In this document: piece after piece, positions 22,296 to 34,070 of the stretch | Layout of the letters: each line of letters opens with the position of its first letter | Numbering within the stretch: the first letter of the stretch is position 1 | Assembly: GCA_032207245.1 (NCBI GenBank) | Contig: CM063500.1 | Span: forward strand, 80,332,786-80,396,785 | Length of the DNA: 64,000 nucleotides | Source: Pardosa pseudoannulata | Taxonomy: Eukaryota; Arthropoda; Arachnida; Araneae; Lycosidae | Reading direction: 5' to 3' | Notes under the pieces: generated by a model | Seen by the model: only the letters and a program-made list of their open reading frames with translations | The model's database searches: none | What the model was told of the DNA's origin: nothing | Program-made: the position numbers and the translations under genes

Positions 22296-22970
22296 GGTCG
22301 AAAGAGGGTCACTCACATCACTTTCGCCTCTTTGTCAGTTTCACGCTGGCGTTGTTGAAGTGTAACTCCAACACGACAAGAAAGCAAAGTATGGATCTTT
22401 GAAGATAATCCCACGCCGACAATAGTGAAAAGACAACGCGCACTGAAAAAAGTGATGTATGCCGTTTTCTTCAGAAGTACGGGATTGGTCAAAGCCATCA
22501 AGTTGGAAGGACAGAAGACAGTAACAGCAAACTGGTATACCACTAAATGTCTTCCACAAATTCTACAAGAAGTGAATGTTAGGGGACTAATGCTTCACAA
22601 TGAAAATGCATCTTCACATACAGCCGGATTAACAGTTGAGTTTCTTAAACAAAAACAAATTAAAGTGATAGAACATCCGCCGTATTCACCTGATCTAGCT
22701 ATGTGTGACTTTTGGTTATTCTTTAATCTAAAAAAGAACTTACGTGGATGTCGTTTTCATTCAGAAGAAGAGATTGGTGTGGCTATAAATGCATTTTTTC
22801 ATCTATTCCAAGAAATGAATGGCTTGAGGCATTTAATCTGTGGAAAATTCGTCTACAAAAATGCATTGATGCTGGAGGAGACTACTTTGAACACACCTAA
22901 AATTTTGTAAGTATAACTTTAAAAACCTAGTTGTATCTCAAAAATTTCAGAGTGACCCTCGTTTCCCAGT
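22296..22970 (+). mobile_element. Internally deleted mariner-like element (second family)
   Basis: The ends carry matching inverted motifs, AGAGGGTCACTC near 22302 and GAGTGACCCTCG near 22951. Between them lies the central and C-terminal part of a mariner transposase, with the N-terminal DNA-binding half deleted. The exact ends and the TA duplication are not certain. Confidence 0.7.
22365..22910 (+). pseudogene. Mariner transposase, catalytic and C-terminal part
   Basis: The frame reads TRQESKVWIFEDNPTP, matching the mariner block after the first catalytic Asp. It continues to LMLHNENASSHTA and PPYSPDLAMCDFWLF. In mariner D,D34D enzymes the second block is normally HHDNA; here the Asp codon (22602-22604) reads Glu. 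The third Asp, in CDFWLF, is kept. The DNA-binding N-terminus and first Asp are absent. Over 160 codons stay open, so the copy is fairly young. It cannot encode a working transposase. Confidence 0.85.
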
Positions 22971-23429
22971 ACATATATGATCGAGGAACATCGGGGGTTT
23001 CAAGTCATCGGGTCCCTTAGCACTCGAGAGGTGAGTCTCGCTCACCACATGATTTAAAGCCGCAACTCGAGAGGTGACTCTAGCTCACCACTTTGTTTGG
23101 TGCGAAAATTCTATGCGTTGTGCAAACTATTTATGTTTCTTTATTTGGTGATTGATATCTTATTTATGTTTCTAATATCGTTCTTATCTTTCTTTTTGTC
23201 CTAAGAACTGCATATATGATCTTACAAAGACGACGTAATATCTTTTTCAAACTGCGTAAGATTTTCTTATCTGAGATAAATACGGTACCATGAAGCTTAC
23301 TGCATTTTCCGCATCAATTCGAACTTGAAAACCATGACCGAAGGAACAGAAAAATTGAAATTTCTTATCCCTATTACTATGGAATGTAGTAATGGAATAA
23401 GCTCGATCTTCGACTTCAACCTCCGAATT

Positions 23430-23628
23430 CGGAAACATCCACCTAAAGAAAAAGCTGCATTGCGTTCTAACAGGAGTTAGAAATGATTGCAAAGTCTGCT
23501 CTCCACGAGATAAGCCCGGCAAAAGACATCAAAAGATATACTATTGTGAAACTTGTCCCGACAAGCCGGGCGGGCATCTCGACAGTTGTTACATCAAATA
23601 TCATACAAAGAAAAATTACAAAGATTAA
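23430..23628 (+). pseudogene. piggyBac transposase C-terminal end (second family)
   Basis: The frame ending at the stop 23626-23628 reads HLKKKLHCVLTGVRNDCKVC, then KRHQKIYYCETCPDKPGG and DSCYIKYHT. This is the CxxC...YCxxC...C...YHT zinc-binding domain that closes piggyBac transposases, preceded by the usual RLxGxHF-like linker. An upstream in-frame stop (23398) means only about 75 residues are open and the catalytic part is missing. It is distinct from the relics at 6405 and 41336. Termini were not found. Confidence 0.7.
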
Positions 23629-23831
23629 TGTTTATGAAATTGTCTATGTAAAGATGTAAAGATACATTAAATATTAAAATATAAAAGTTTTATGTGTTAC
23701 TTTATGTGTGAAATCATTTTAAGTTGGGGGTAAGAAATTCACTAAAAGCGCTCCGAAATGCTATATTTACGTTTGTATTGGTCACGGGAGATTGACAAAT
23801 TTAGCTTTTACTTTAGTTGCATATAGGCATG

Positions 23832-23865
23832 ACTATAGTTTTTTCACCCCTGAAAAAACTATAGT
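23832..23865. repeat. Perfect 15-bp stem-loop
   Basis: ACTATAGTTTTTTCA and its exact inverse are separated by CCCC. An isolated hairpin of unknown role, possibly the end of a decayed DNA element. Confidence 0.8.
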
Positions 23866-23947
23866 ATAGCGAGGTATCAGTGGGTATTTTTGAGCAAGCC
23901 GAATCACGGGGGTTAAGCAAGGTGGGCCAAAGTTTCATTTAAATGAC

Positions 23948-24337
23948 TCATGAGCGGTGGTTCAAAGTTCTAGGACTGTGACTGTCGCCTTTCAAAATAT
24001 CCAGATCCTTCTTTAGGCCATCCGGATTTCTTCTCGAAGTACAACGAGCAAATTTCATCAGACTACAAGAATAGCCCTCTTTATAGTCCTCCATCGTCAC
24101 TATTTCCGTGATCAGAAGAGGCACGCTAGAGCATCCGGCAGTCTTCCAAATTCCTCCAATGACCACTACTGTGCTGTGTTTGCTGGCCTGTTGTGCCTGC
24201 GAAACGACGGGAACTTTGAAGGGGGCTGGCTGAGTGGGGTGGCCTAGTACTTGCAATCTGACTACCACTGCCGGGACAAGACAGGAGGCCCTCGCGGCCA
24301 TATGGTCCCAGATTGGTGCCTTATTATTACACGACAA
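23948..24337 (-). other. 129-codon open frame, unrecognised
   Basis: An open frame of 129 codons in a locally GC-richer block. No domain, signal peptide or repeat is evident and no splice context was found. It could be part of a mobile element. Confidence 0.2.
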
Positions 24338-24339
24338 AC

Positions 24340-26002
24340 TAAGCTTACCATGGTCTAGTGACTGTAAATTTTAAAAAAATCCTCACAGTTTTTACGCTAA
24401 TTTATCAATTTGTTGGGTCACTCTATCATAAAATAACTTTTAATCATACCCACACAACCACATAGAGCTTATAGCCGTCTAATAGAGATCGAAATTCATC
24501 TATGACATCCAGGACGTGCTATAGAACTCTATAAGATTAAAAAAATAGATGTCTAATGGTCGTGTGTGATTTCGACGTCTGTTAGATATACGTCTGTTAG
24601 ATATCTAAGACGTGTTATGTACATCTATAAGTCCTCCAGGTTTCGACTTTTAATAGACGTAGCCTGTATCAGTTCATATTTTGATATAGACGTCTTATAG
24701 AGCTCTTTTAGATCACCTCCTCCCAAAGCGCCATCTATAGTCTGGTGAACAAACTACTACGCTGTATATTATTATTGAGTGTGGAGCGTCATCTTCATTT
24801 GTTTATAAATTCCTGTAAGTACTAAATAATAATTCCCATTGTAAATTACACACAAATTATATTGTATTTCCTTATACTGCCTCTATCTAGAGTTGTATTT
24901 AATATATTATTATGTCTGTTAGAATATTTTCTTATAGTTTCTTTTTTATAGATTTAGAAAAATTTAAAATGCTTCTAGAAGTATACTATGAATTTTTTCT
25001 AATAGACATATTTCATAGTTTTTAAAAGTCATCAGATGTGTCAAAATGTTTAGCAGATTTTATTGTTGAAATTAATAAATTTATTCAAAGTGGTATGAAA
25101 TTGAATGTTTTATAATTGAATAGACTTTCAAGTCAATAAAAATTGACTTGAAAGCTTTTGATTGTGATGTTTACAACAGCTAGTTGATAAAGTATTTGAA
25201 TCCACAAAATTTTTCAGACACGAATGAAACAGTTTTTGTTAATAGTTTTAAATTAAATTAAGAACACACTAAATGGTCTGGTGAACTTAACACACAAGAA
25301 GAGTACTAAATTTTAATTTTAAGAAACAAATATTACACTTCTAAATTAAATAATGTGCAAATTTTATGATTGTTCTAGAATAGATATAAAAAGTTTTGTA
25401 GTAAATCAAGGTGCCAAATATGCTATAAGCAAAGTGTTTTAAAAGTCTTTCAAATTTTATATATAATAAATAAAACTTTAAATTGATGCTTGTGTTTCTT
25501 CGATTATGTTTGATATTTTTCAGTTAAAGTGAAAAGATCAGTTTTTTCATTGGGATTCAACCTTGACCCAGCTAGCTGAAATCCTTTTTTGTTTTATTTA
25601 TCCAGAGGAATTCTATTTACTTTAAAGAAAGGACTAGTCGACAAGGGAAGAAATTCAAATGATAGAAGAAATTTTAAACTAAATATCAACACTAAAGAAC
25701 TGTAGGTTAGTATATTTGTGTACTCTGATAAGTATTAGAATGTTGTGAATTATAGTCTGGTAAATATATTGTATTGTTAGTAGCAAGTGTTTGTTGTATA
25801 ATTTACATTTTAATTTACTTTAATTATAATGTTTCCATTTGTATCAATGAATTATTTCATAATTTGTTTGCTTTGATTTTTCTCATATTTTCAGCACTAT
25901 TTAGGTTGTATGTTGTCTGAATTCATATTTATATTCTACATATAAATTGTTTTTATTATTAAGTACTTTCCAGACCAGTGGCATAAGCCTCAGTGACTAG
26001 GT
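24340..26002. other. AT-rich gene-free stretch
   Basis: No gene recognised. At 24430-24720 short motifs such as GTCTGTTAGATAT, TAGACGT and CTATAAG recur in both orientations, suggesting an old foldback element, but no ends can be defined. Confidence 0.35.
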
Positions 26003-26050
26003 TCTCTCTCTCTTTCTCTCTCTCTCTATCTATCTATCTCTATCTATCTA

Positions 26051-26134
<84 letters not shown>
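26003..26134. repeat. Compound microsatellite (CT)n-(CTAT)n-(TA)n
   Basis: CT repeats pass into CTAT repeats, then about 80 bp of TA with two small interruptions. Confidence 0.95.
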
Positions 26135-26136
<2 letters not shown>

Positions 26137-26240
26137 CACATGGTCATTGTGTGTGTGCATATATGGGTATCAATAATAAATTGTGTGCATGTAATATAAT
26201 TGTGTGCATTGTGGGTATCAATATAATGGGTATATGGGTA

Positions 26241-26286
26241 TCAATAACCGACTCGAATGCTTATAAGCATTCGAGTCGGTTATTGA
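26241..26286. repeat. 46-bp perfect palindrome
   Basis: The arms of 23 bp, starting TCAATAACCGACTCGAATGC, are exact inverses with no spacer; the centre falls between 26263 and 26264. It follows GGGTA-rich sequence just after the microsatellite. Confidence 0.95.
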
Positions 26287-26289
26287 CAG

Positions 26290-27883
26290 CAATCAAAGTA
26301 TCATACACTGATGGTTAATAAAGAGTAGATTAATTCAGGTTTATTAAACTGCAAGCTAAAAGTTTTGGATGTTACAAACTAGACTTGGTTTAAGCATTAG
26401 GTAAAGAGTACTTAATCTCTGGATACTTTTACTCTCCAAACTGAAGGAGGGAAAAATGCATGAAACGACTGATTATAGCATCATAGCAAGTAAACTTGAA
26501 TTCACCTTCCTGTATAATAAATTCTGTATTAATTTTCTGAACCCTTTTAACGAATTATGTAAGAACGATAATGCTGAAAATAACTCAAATATTTTTCATT
26601 AAATCTAACATGTACTGAATTTAAATTTTAATTTTTAAGAGGTACAATTGAATTTAAATTTTATTATTTAAGAGGTACAAGAATTAATATTTTCGACTTA
26701 GACCTGTTGTAAGCAAATGAATGACATAACAAAAATTTTAAAGAAAAATTTGGTTAGCAATCGAATCTATTCATATCAATACTCTATCGTAATCGTTAAT
26801 CGTCAAACACATAGTAAATTATTACTTGTAAACACAGCCGGAAATTGTTGCTTGAAAATTGCAAAAGATTGTAAACAAATTTATCTTACTCTTCATTCCC
26901 TTTGAAATTAAAAAAAATACTAAGATTTTTTTTCTCTTCCAAATATTTATTTCACTCCAATTGATGATAAATAAGCTATTATCGCATCCTACTTCTTCAA
27001 AGCCGTTAGATACGTGGAATCCCTTTAAATTGCCACAGAAAAATCTGCGTTATTGGGTATGTTATTTTATTTTTACAGTTTTGAAAAAAGTTTCTAAGTA
27101 CTATTACGATTTCATGATGATATCTTAAAACTTAGTGAAATAAAACATATTACAATTCTATAAAAATAATAGAAATTGCAATATAACAAGTTATAGCGCA
27201 TTTCAAAAATTTAGAACAAGCGTGAAAAAATAAACTTAATGCAATTATCTGGCATTTCTATAAATTATGCACAGAATTAAAAGGAAATATAACGATTTGT
27301 TTGTGGTTTAAAAAGGTATGCAAGATCAGATACTTTATTATAAAGTTTGTAATACCGGCTTGACGGTAATTACGAAGTATACCCGTAAAGTACCTATCTG
27401 TAATTCCTAAGAAAACAAATTTGCACTTGAAGTTTTACAAACAAGATTTGTATAGTATTATATATTCATAAGCTTTGATGTGTTATTAATTTCAGGGCAT
27501 GTTGATCTGCGATACCTCATGCGATTTATGGCTATTTCCCAGTTCGATGGGGCCCCCGGAACCCAGTTCGGTGGTGACGCCAAGCCTGGGAGATATCACC
27601 AAATTCTAGAACCCTATTTTCTGGCAAACCTTGCTCTTTTCAGACTCTTCCACCACCCCCTAAAAAGGGGGAGGGTCAATCGGCGCCTTTATTTTAGGGT
27701 ATTGTGGGAAATGACACGTGATTTGAATATCTGACCCTTATTGGTTCCTGTAACTAACAATACTCCAAGACCGCTGAATTTGAATTTTTTAGTGTCCATT
27801 TCAAGTCTTTGTCCATTTCGGCTGTGTTCTGGAGGTTTGTCCATTTTGCCTGAGCTCTTGTGGTATTTTTTTTTTCGTTTTTT
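26290..27883. other. Gene-free stretch
   Basis: No gene recognised. The last 400 bp (27480-27880) are GC-richer and may be the degraded upstream part of the Merlin element, but no protein similarity could be read there. Confidence 0.35.
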
Positions 27884-28135
27884 AAATTTAATACTGGAGA
27901 TCACACCAATACAATTGAGGGCTTGTGGAGCTCAATTAAGAGATCCCTCCGCACAGTTCGCAAGTATGAAAATCAATTTGATTCGTACCTTTGTGAATTT
28001 ATGTGGAGGGAAATGAAAGAAAATTCGCAAGATGCTTTTCAGGATTTTTTAAATCAGATCAAACGTGTATATCCACCACCAACTCAGGATACTCAAATTA
28101 GGTTAGCGTTTATTTATTTTATATTTTATGCTTAA
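27884..28135 (+). pseudogene. Merlin (ISXO2-like) transposase C-terminal fragment
   Basis: The frame reads NTGDHTNTIEGLWSSIKRSL, then NQFDSYLCEFMWREM. This matches the HTxTIExxWSxxKxxL and YLxEFxWR signature that ends the ISXO2-like/DDE_IS1595 transposase domain of eukaryotic Merlin transposons. The rest of the domain, with the first two catalytic acidic residues, is absent, and upstream frames are closed by stops. Terminal repeats were not found. A decayed element. Confidence 0.7.
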
Positions 28136-28139
28136 TTTT

Positions 28140-28848
28140 CGAAGAGTAACAAGAGATGTTATAATTCACATTTATATTTTTGTATTCACTGCGTTTTGAA
28201 ATTTATTCAAAATTGTGTCTTAATTGAATACAAAATGAAGAAGAAATATTTTTAAACTATATTATTTTATAGTGTACTACATTGTTAAAAATGATACACT
28301 AAGTAATAAAAGTAATTTTATTACGACCCTCTACCATTATTGTTATGGAATATCAAGGGGAGCTTTACCTCACTTAGATAAGAAAAATTATTTCACTCCC
28401 TTACTATCTTCAGAATTTTAAGCTAAATATTTCTTATTTATTTAAAATATTTACTATGTTCTTATATTTCCATTTTAAGCTAATAATTTCTAGAAGTAAT
28501 TTGTACCATACTTAATTACTTTTTAATCTTTTGATAGTTTTAAAATAATTTCATCAAATAGCAACCGTATTTTATAAATATAACTAAATATTTTATAAGC
28601 ATAATTGCCTAAATATAACTAATTAATGTTTATATTTTGCTTAATTTGCACTTATTGCAAAAATTCTGCACTGTCTAGTTTAATAAACAGTACAAAAGCG
28701 TCTTTAAATACATTAAAAACTCAAATTTAAATTTGTATTCATCTTAACAAAATTTCAAACCCTTTTTTTGTTCAAAATATGCTTTGAAATTGGGTATAAA
28801 CGTAATACACAAATTGTAAACATCATTTGGTGACAATTTGGCAATCAC
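28140..28848. other. AT-rich gene-free stretch
   Basis: Nothing recognised. Confidence 0.4.
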
Positions 28849-29154
28849 TTGTACAAGAATAGTGCCAAAAACATGAAGGCAGGGCCCCCCAAACTTGAAA
28901 TTTACCTTAAATGTTTATTGTATAACAATGTGCATTACTTTTCAAGCTTACAGAAAAGGCTTTGCAGATTCAGAATAAATCTCAAGCCAAGCATATCTGC
29001 CAAAAAAATGTTGAGGTGGAAAGCAGACAAAACATTTACTGATCTAGCTAGTCATATGGCCTTGTCTTCCAACATATTCTCATGTTTGAAGCAGGCTAGT
29101 TACTTAGGGATGTCTGGAAAGCGATTCACCCCACATGAAAAAAAGGGATGTTGA
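28849..29154 (+). pseudogene. 101-codon open frame, possibly a THAP9/P-element-like transposase piece
   Basis: The frame contains SSLQKRLCRFRINLKPS and LGMSGKRFTPHEKKGC. Basic leucine-spaced sequence followed by a GxR[FY][TS]xxxK block resembles the region after the THAP domain in P-element-like transposases. The match is short and the frame stops directly after it. Not certain; it could be unrelated. Confidence 0.25.
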
Positions 29155-29444
29155 GTGGCCCTAACTATAAACTTATGCAAAAGAATCGTAAAAATCTATA
29201 GTCCCTAGTTAGGGTTTCAAATTAGAAAGAAATATCATCTAAATAAACTGTTGGAATTTAATCAACTACTGCTGACGAAAACTTATTATCCAGTATCATA
29301 TTAATTTGAAATCACAAATTTCTGTCACATAGGGCAGTAGGGCTCTGTCATGTGCCAAATTTGCTTCCCCTCTGTAAAATATGAAATTTTTTAGGTCATG
29401 GAAAATTTTAAACTGTTTTTGTCTCCAAAATTTATTTTTACGAA

Positions 29445-29846
29445 TTTAGAAACAAAATTGAATGAGTACATGTTTTGACATCTAATATATATTAAAAATT
29501 TTTTTTTAATTTCTTGAAAAAATTGCTTAGCTAATTGAAAATTATAATAAATATTATTCAAACATTACTGAGGTATTCAATGTGTTAAATTTTTTTTTCT
29601 AATAAAATTAAGCAATAATAAAATTTATCATTATTTAAGCATCAATTTAGAAACAAAATTGAATGAGTACATGTTTTGACATCTAATATATATTAAAAAA
29701 ATTTTTTTTAATTTCTTGAAAAAATTTCTTTGCTAATTGAAAATTATAATAAATATTATTCAAACATTACTGAGGTATTCAATGTGTTATATTTTTTTTT
29801 CTAATAAAATTAAGCAATAATAAAATTTATCAGTATTTAAGCATCC
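29445..29846 (+). repeat. 201-bp tandem duplication
   Basis: TTTAGAAACAAAATTGAATG begins at 29445 and again at 29646. The two copies are nearly identical along their length, differing at a handful of positions (for example GCTTAGC versus TCTTTGC), so the duplication is recent. Confidence 0.95.
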
Positions 29847-29849
29847 ATT

Positions 29850-30954
29850 TTCAAAACTAAAAGATATATACATTTTAATGTCTAATTATTGGAACTGACG
29901 TGATTGAAACACCGCTTCCGACTGCCATGTTTTTTTTTCTTAACTTTACAGAGCTCAAATGCTAAAAGTTGCCAAAAGCAACCATCGATGACAGATATTG
30001 CCTGAAAAGTTGCCAAGTTTGGCGACAAAAACCGTTGTTTTTTATATTACATCAATACCTAATTAATAACAATAGGGATATAGTTGCCCATGCAAAGTAC
30101 TCCCTATGCTATATAATAATTTTACTAATAGCTTTTAATGTGCTGGGGTGTTTAGAAATATGCTAGAAGTAAGTGATTATAAAAATCACAATATACAGAT
30201 TTGCAGTGAAATGTACAGATTTTATTATAGATCATGCCATTATACCTTTGTAGCTGTAGATAAAAATTGTCTGGTAATACTTTAATTGTACATAAACAAA
30301 AGATATAGGAGTTTGTAAACAATGTTTTAGAAAAATTAATACGGCAGATGGAAGGATTAGCAAATAATAAAGCCATTTCAAGAACCAACATAAAATTTTT
30401 TGTAATGAAAAGAAATCAAAATGTATTGATGTCTACTACTTTATTTACTGCACAAAAAATAATAAGCAATGAGTGATAAAGCTTTCAGTTAAATAATTAT
30501 ATATTCTAAAAATATTTGTAAGTTATATCTGCTTAATACTTCATATCCTTGCATTCAATTTTTAGTGTTTTTTTTATTTTTCATTTCAGCTTTATAAATT
30601 ACAGAATATCTAATGATATATGAATTTATGTTGCGCATCTATTGTTATTCAATATTTTGTCTTTGAAGTAAAGATGCACACAACAGACTTATTATAAATA
30701 TTTCATGCCTTTTATCTATCTGTTATATATATATATATTTTTTTTTTGGTTGGGGGGGGGGTACAGGAAGGAAAAGAGAAATTGCCAGTATAAATCAATA
30801 TTAAAAATTTCATTTGTCAAATTATTGGTAATTGTATAAGTTGGTAAATTTATAAGCCATCCTTTAAATTTACAAAAAAAATGTAAAATTTATTTTTAGA
30901 ATATTTAAAAAATACTGCCCCTGCCAAAAGAACCAGCCCCTTCACCTGTATTGT
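29850..30954. other. Gene-free stretch
   Basis: No gene recognised. A G-run at 30752-30761 follows a short TA tract and T-run. Two Lys/Ile-rich open frames have no domain. Confidence 0.35.
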
Positions 30955-31120
30955 GCCGAACGAGGGTCGATTGGTTAGGATGCTGGCTTTCAGTATTGGA
31001 GTTCATGGGTTTGAATCCCACCGTGACATGGATGTTCATAGCCATTCGGAATCAGCTTTAAGTTGTAGGTACCGGTCTCATGTTAAAAAAAGTAGACCAT
31101 AGCACTCGAAACCAATCAAC
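30955..31120 (+). mobile_element. tRNA-derived SINE (family 1)
   Basis: It begins GCCGAACGAGGG, with A-box GATTGGTTAGGATGCTGG, B-box GGGTTTGAATCCC and a body TAGCCATTCGGAATCAGCTT. Part of the 3' region after GTCTCAT is deleted. Divergent, with no clear target duplication. Confidence 0.85.
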
Positions 31121-31450
31121 TCTATTGCATACTTTACATATATCATGGTATTTTACTTATTTCTGACAATGACATACAACCCATAAGTCATACATTATCT
31201 ATAAATATATTTTTCACAGTCACATTGTCATTAACTTAATGGAAATAAACTCTTCAGTACATGCAGCTAATGACCTTGATCTTTTTGTGTTATCTCCTAG
31301 GGGTGCAAAAAAGGTAATCTGAGAAGACAATTAAAATAAAGGAATTATAAATCTGCTGTTGGTATCAGTTAGAGCCATTTGGTTATTGTGTATATTCATA
31401 ACACCTTAGTTGGTTTTAATAAGTAGACTATTCGTAATTAGATATGAGTT

Positions 31451-31824
31451 TTGATGGTTTGGTTTCGAGTGCTACAGTCTACTTTTTGCAATACGAGGGC
31501 TAATGAGACCGGGACCTACAACTTAAAGCCGATTCTGAATGGTTACGAACATCCATGCCACAGTGCGATTCGAACCCCACAAACTCCGGTACCAAAGGCC
31601 GAACGATGGCCGAATGGTTAGGGTGCTGGCCTTCAGAACCGGAGTTTGTGGGTACGAATCCCACAGTGGCATGGATGTTCGTAGCCGTTCGGAATCGGCT
31701 TTAAGCAGTAGGTCCCAGTCTCATTAGCCCTCGTGTGGCAAAAAGTAGACCATAGCACTCCAAACAACCAAACCAAACCGGTACCAAAGGCCAGCACCCT
31801 AACCAATCGGCCATCGTTTGGCAG
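31451..31824 (-). mobile_element. tRNA-derived SINE (family 1), host copy split by another SINE
   Basis: The minus-strand SINE has its tail at 31455 (GGTTTGGTTTCGAGTGCTAC) and its head at about 31824 (CATCGTTTGGC). It is interrupted by a plus-strand SINE at 31601-31778. The flanks share TATGAGTT (31443-31450 and 31825-31832), a likely target-site duplication for this older insertion. Confidence 0.88.
31601..31778 (+). mobile_element. tRNA-derived SINE (family 1), inserted in the copy above
   Basis: Complete young copy: head GAACGATGGCCGAATGGTTA, then TAGCCGTTCGGAATCGGCTT, with a CCAAACAACCAAACC tail. Its 15-bp target-site duplication, CCGGTACCAAAGGCC, occurs at 31586-31600 and 31779-31793. 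Both copies are host-SINE sequence, so the order of insertion is certain. Confidence 0.93.
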
Positions 31825-31834
31825 TATGAGTTAC

Positions 31835-32885
31835 GATAGTAGCAATGGAGTTACGTACCTGATATAGAAAGTAAAATTGAGTGGAATGACTTTGAAATTA
31901 ATTATGTCTTAGACAGATGAAGAAATTAAAGTCAGTTTCACTGATAATTGTATTAATGTCATTAATTCATTTTCTGTTGTTTCTGATGCTACTTGGTCAA
32001 ACCAATCACAATTGAGTCATATGCTACTTGTATTATGCAAAGAGGTACACCTTTCATTTTAACAATCAATCATTGCATTTTTCCATAACACAGATATTAT
32101 ATTAAAACTATTTTGGCACTTTCTGTGTTGTCATTAAAATTTTGTAGAAACAGATTTTTTGTCGCCAAGGGTGAATAGCTATATACCGAGCATTTTCACA
32201 TGACTTCAGAAATGAAATAGCGATATATTTATTTTTATACCCTAAATATACACTGATATATTTTTAGCAATTTGGTCAGTTAAAATAATACTTTAAACTT
32301 TCGTGAACTGAGTTTTGTAGGTATGCTAGAACTTAAAGTTACTATAAAAAGGAAATAGATATTATCTAGATTCAATATCAAAGTTTCTTGTTGAAATTTG
32401 ATTTAGAAAATTAGCATCTTTGCACTTCGCTCAATTGCTGCACCTTTAGAACACCCCTTTCTAAAATACATCCCTCGATCAATGCATCAGAAATATCCAT
32501 AATTAGAAGTATTTTAAATAAGAATTTTTAAATAAAATTATAATGAGTTTTACTTGTGAAATATCGAGTAGATCTTGAATCTATTAGTAACTAATTCTCT
32601 AGTTTTCAGATTAATTTTTGGTGAAAAATAAGTAACTTGAAAGAAAAAATTTTTTATTTTACATTGTAAATAAAAAAAAAAACATGAAAAAGTTACCCTA
32701 ATTTAAAACATATAACAAATTCAACAGTAAACATAGAAAAATGAATAACATACAAAATATCTTGTCAAATTAGCAAAAAATAAAGGCACCAAATCCGGGA
32801 AGCTTACTAATGAGAAAAAAATACATCTGTATCATACTATGTGTTGATTATTAAAATGCAATGCACCTCAAGGGTGAAATCATGA
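31835..32885. other. AT-rich gene-free stretch
   Basis: Nothing recognised. Confidence 0.4.
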
Positions 32886-33145
32886 ATTTTGCTCAAGTGG
32901 GTCCTCATAATTTTGAAGCTAGGACCAAACAGAAGACCCATAGGCTTGGCCTGCCACCCCAAGAGGTATTAATTGAGAACTTGGAGGGCATTGTGACCTG
33001 AACATATCTTACATACTCCAGTCACCTTTAACGAACACTGCAAATCTTAAGCCGGCTCGGGCTCCAAACCCACAATCTTCCAGTTACAAGAATGTTGCCT
33101 TTGCTATAGTTTTGTTATTGTTGACTGAGTTACCGTGGCTCAAAT
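32886..33145 (-). mobile_element. tRNA-derived SINE (family 2)
   Basis: In reverse it has a head ending near 33140 (GAGCCACGGTAACTCAG on the minus strand), then AAGGTGACTGGAG, CACAATGCCCTCCAAGTTCT and CTTGGGGTGGCAGGCCAAGC. It matches the copy at 54780-55165. An extra about 15 bp lies between the A-box and B-box regions. Confidence 0.8.
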
Positions 33146-33978
33146 CATTTTCTGAAAATCTTTGTCATCTTTTTGTATTAGCATTAATTGGGCTGATTTT
33201 CAAATATTAATTACAATAGTCTAATTATAAATTAGTCTTTATTAATATTGTTTAATTGCATTTGATTATCTAAACTTAAATTTGTTTACAAACTTATCAA
33301 CATATATGGCATACATCTGATATGTTCTATACATTTGCCATAGCTAACAGTTTTGGTAAAAAAAAAAAAAAAATTGAGCCTTGTTGCTAGCAATCTACTA
33401 CTTTTAACAGTCAGAGAGCTCAAAGACTGAACATGGTTAATAAAAGTAAAATATTGCTAATAAGTAGAAATCTTTAATTCTTATTTCATTGTAATCATTC
33501 ATTCACAGTAATCTATCACCTTCTCTTTTTATAAATGAAGAAATAATTTATTTCTTTTATAATCTTTTATTTAATGAAATTTGTTATTTTCTTGCACATT
33601 TCGAATGAAAATATCTGCTTGCATATGCATAGCCCCCCCCCCATTTATATATACATATGTATATATATATAATAATTAAACTTAATTTTATACAAAACTG
33701 AATCATAAATTCCTGAAACAGCATATGCATGCATGCATGCAAATTTTGCAAAAAAAAAAAAAAAAAAAAAAAATTAAAATTAAAAAAAAAAAATTATACA
33801 ATAATATTTAAGCAAACAAAAAAAAAATTGCAAGGATAATATATATTTAATTAAAAAAATTATTTTAAATTTACACAAAAAAGTTTTGCATCTGTATGTG
33901 TAATTTTATATCTATTTAACTATGACATGCTGTTTTCTTTTTTTAAACATAGTTTTAATAAACATATGACAGATTTGG

Positions 33979-33979
<1 letters not shown>
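33146..33979. other. Gene-free stretch with homopolymer runs
   Basis: No gene recognised. A-runs at 33359-33373, 33750-33773 and 33783-33793, and a C-run at 33633-33641. Confidence 0.4.

Positions 33980-34067
<88 letters not shown>
33980..34067. repeat. (TA)n microsatellite
   Basis: About 88 bp of uninterrupted alternating AT. Confidence 0.95.

Positions 34068-34070
<3 letters not shown>

Noticed and set aside
23948..24337. 129-codon minus-strand frame as a gene
   Set aside because: No recognisable domain or selection signal; kept only as a low-confidence unassigned frame.
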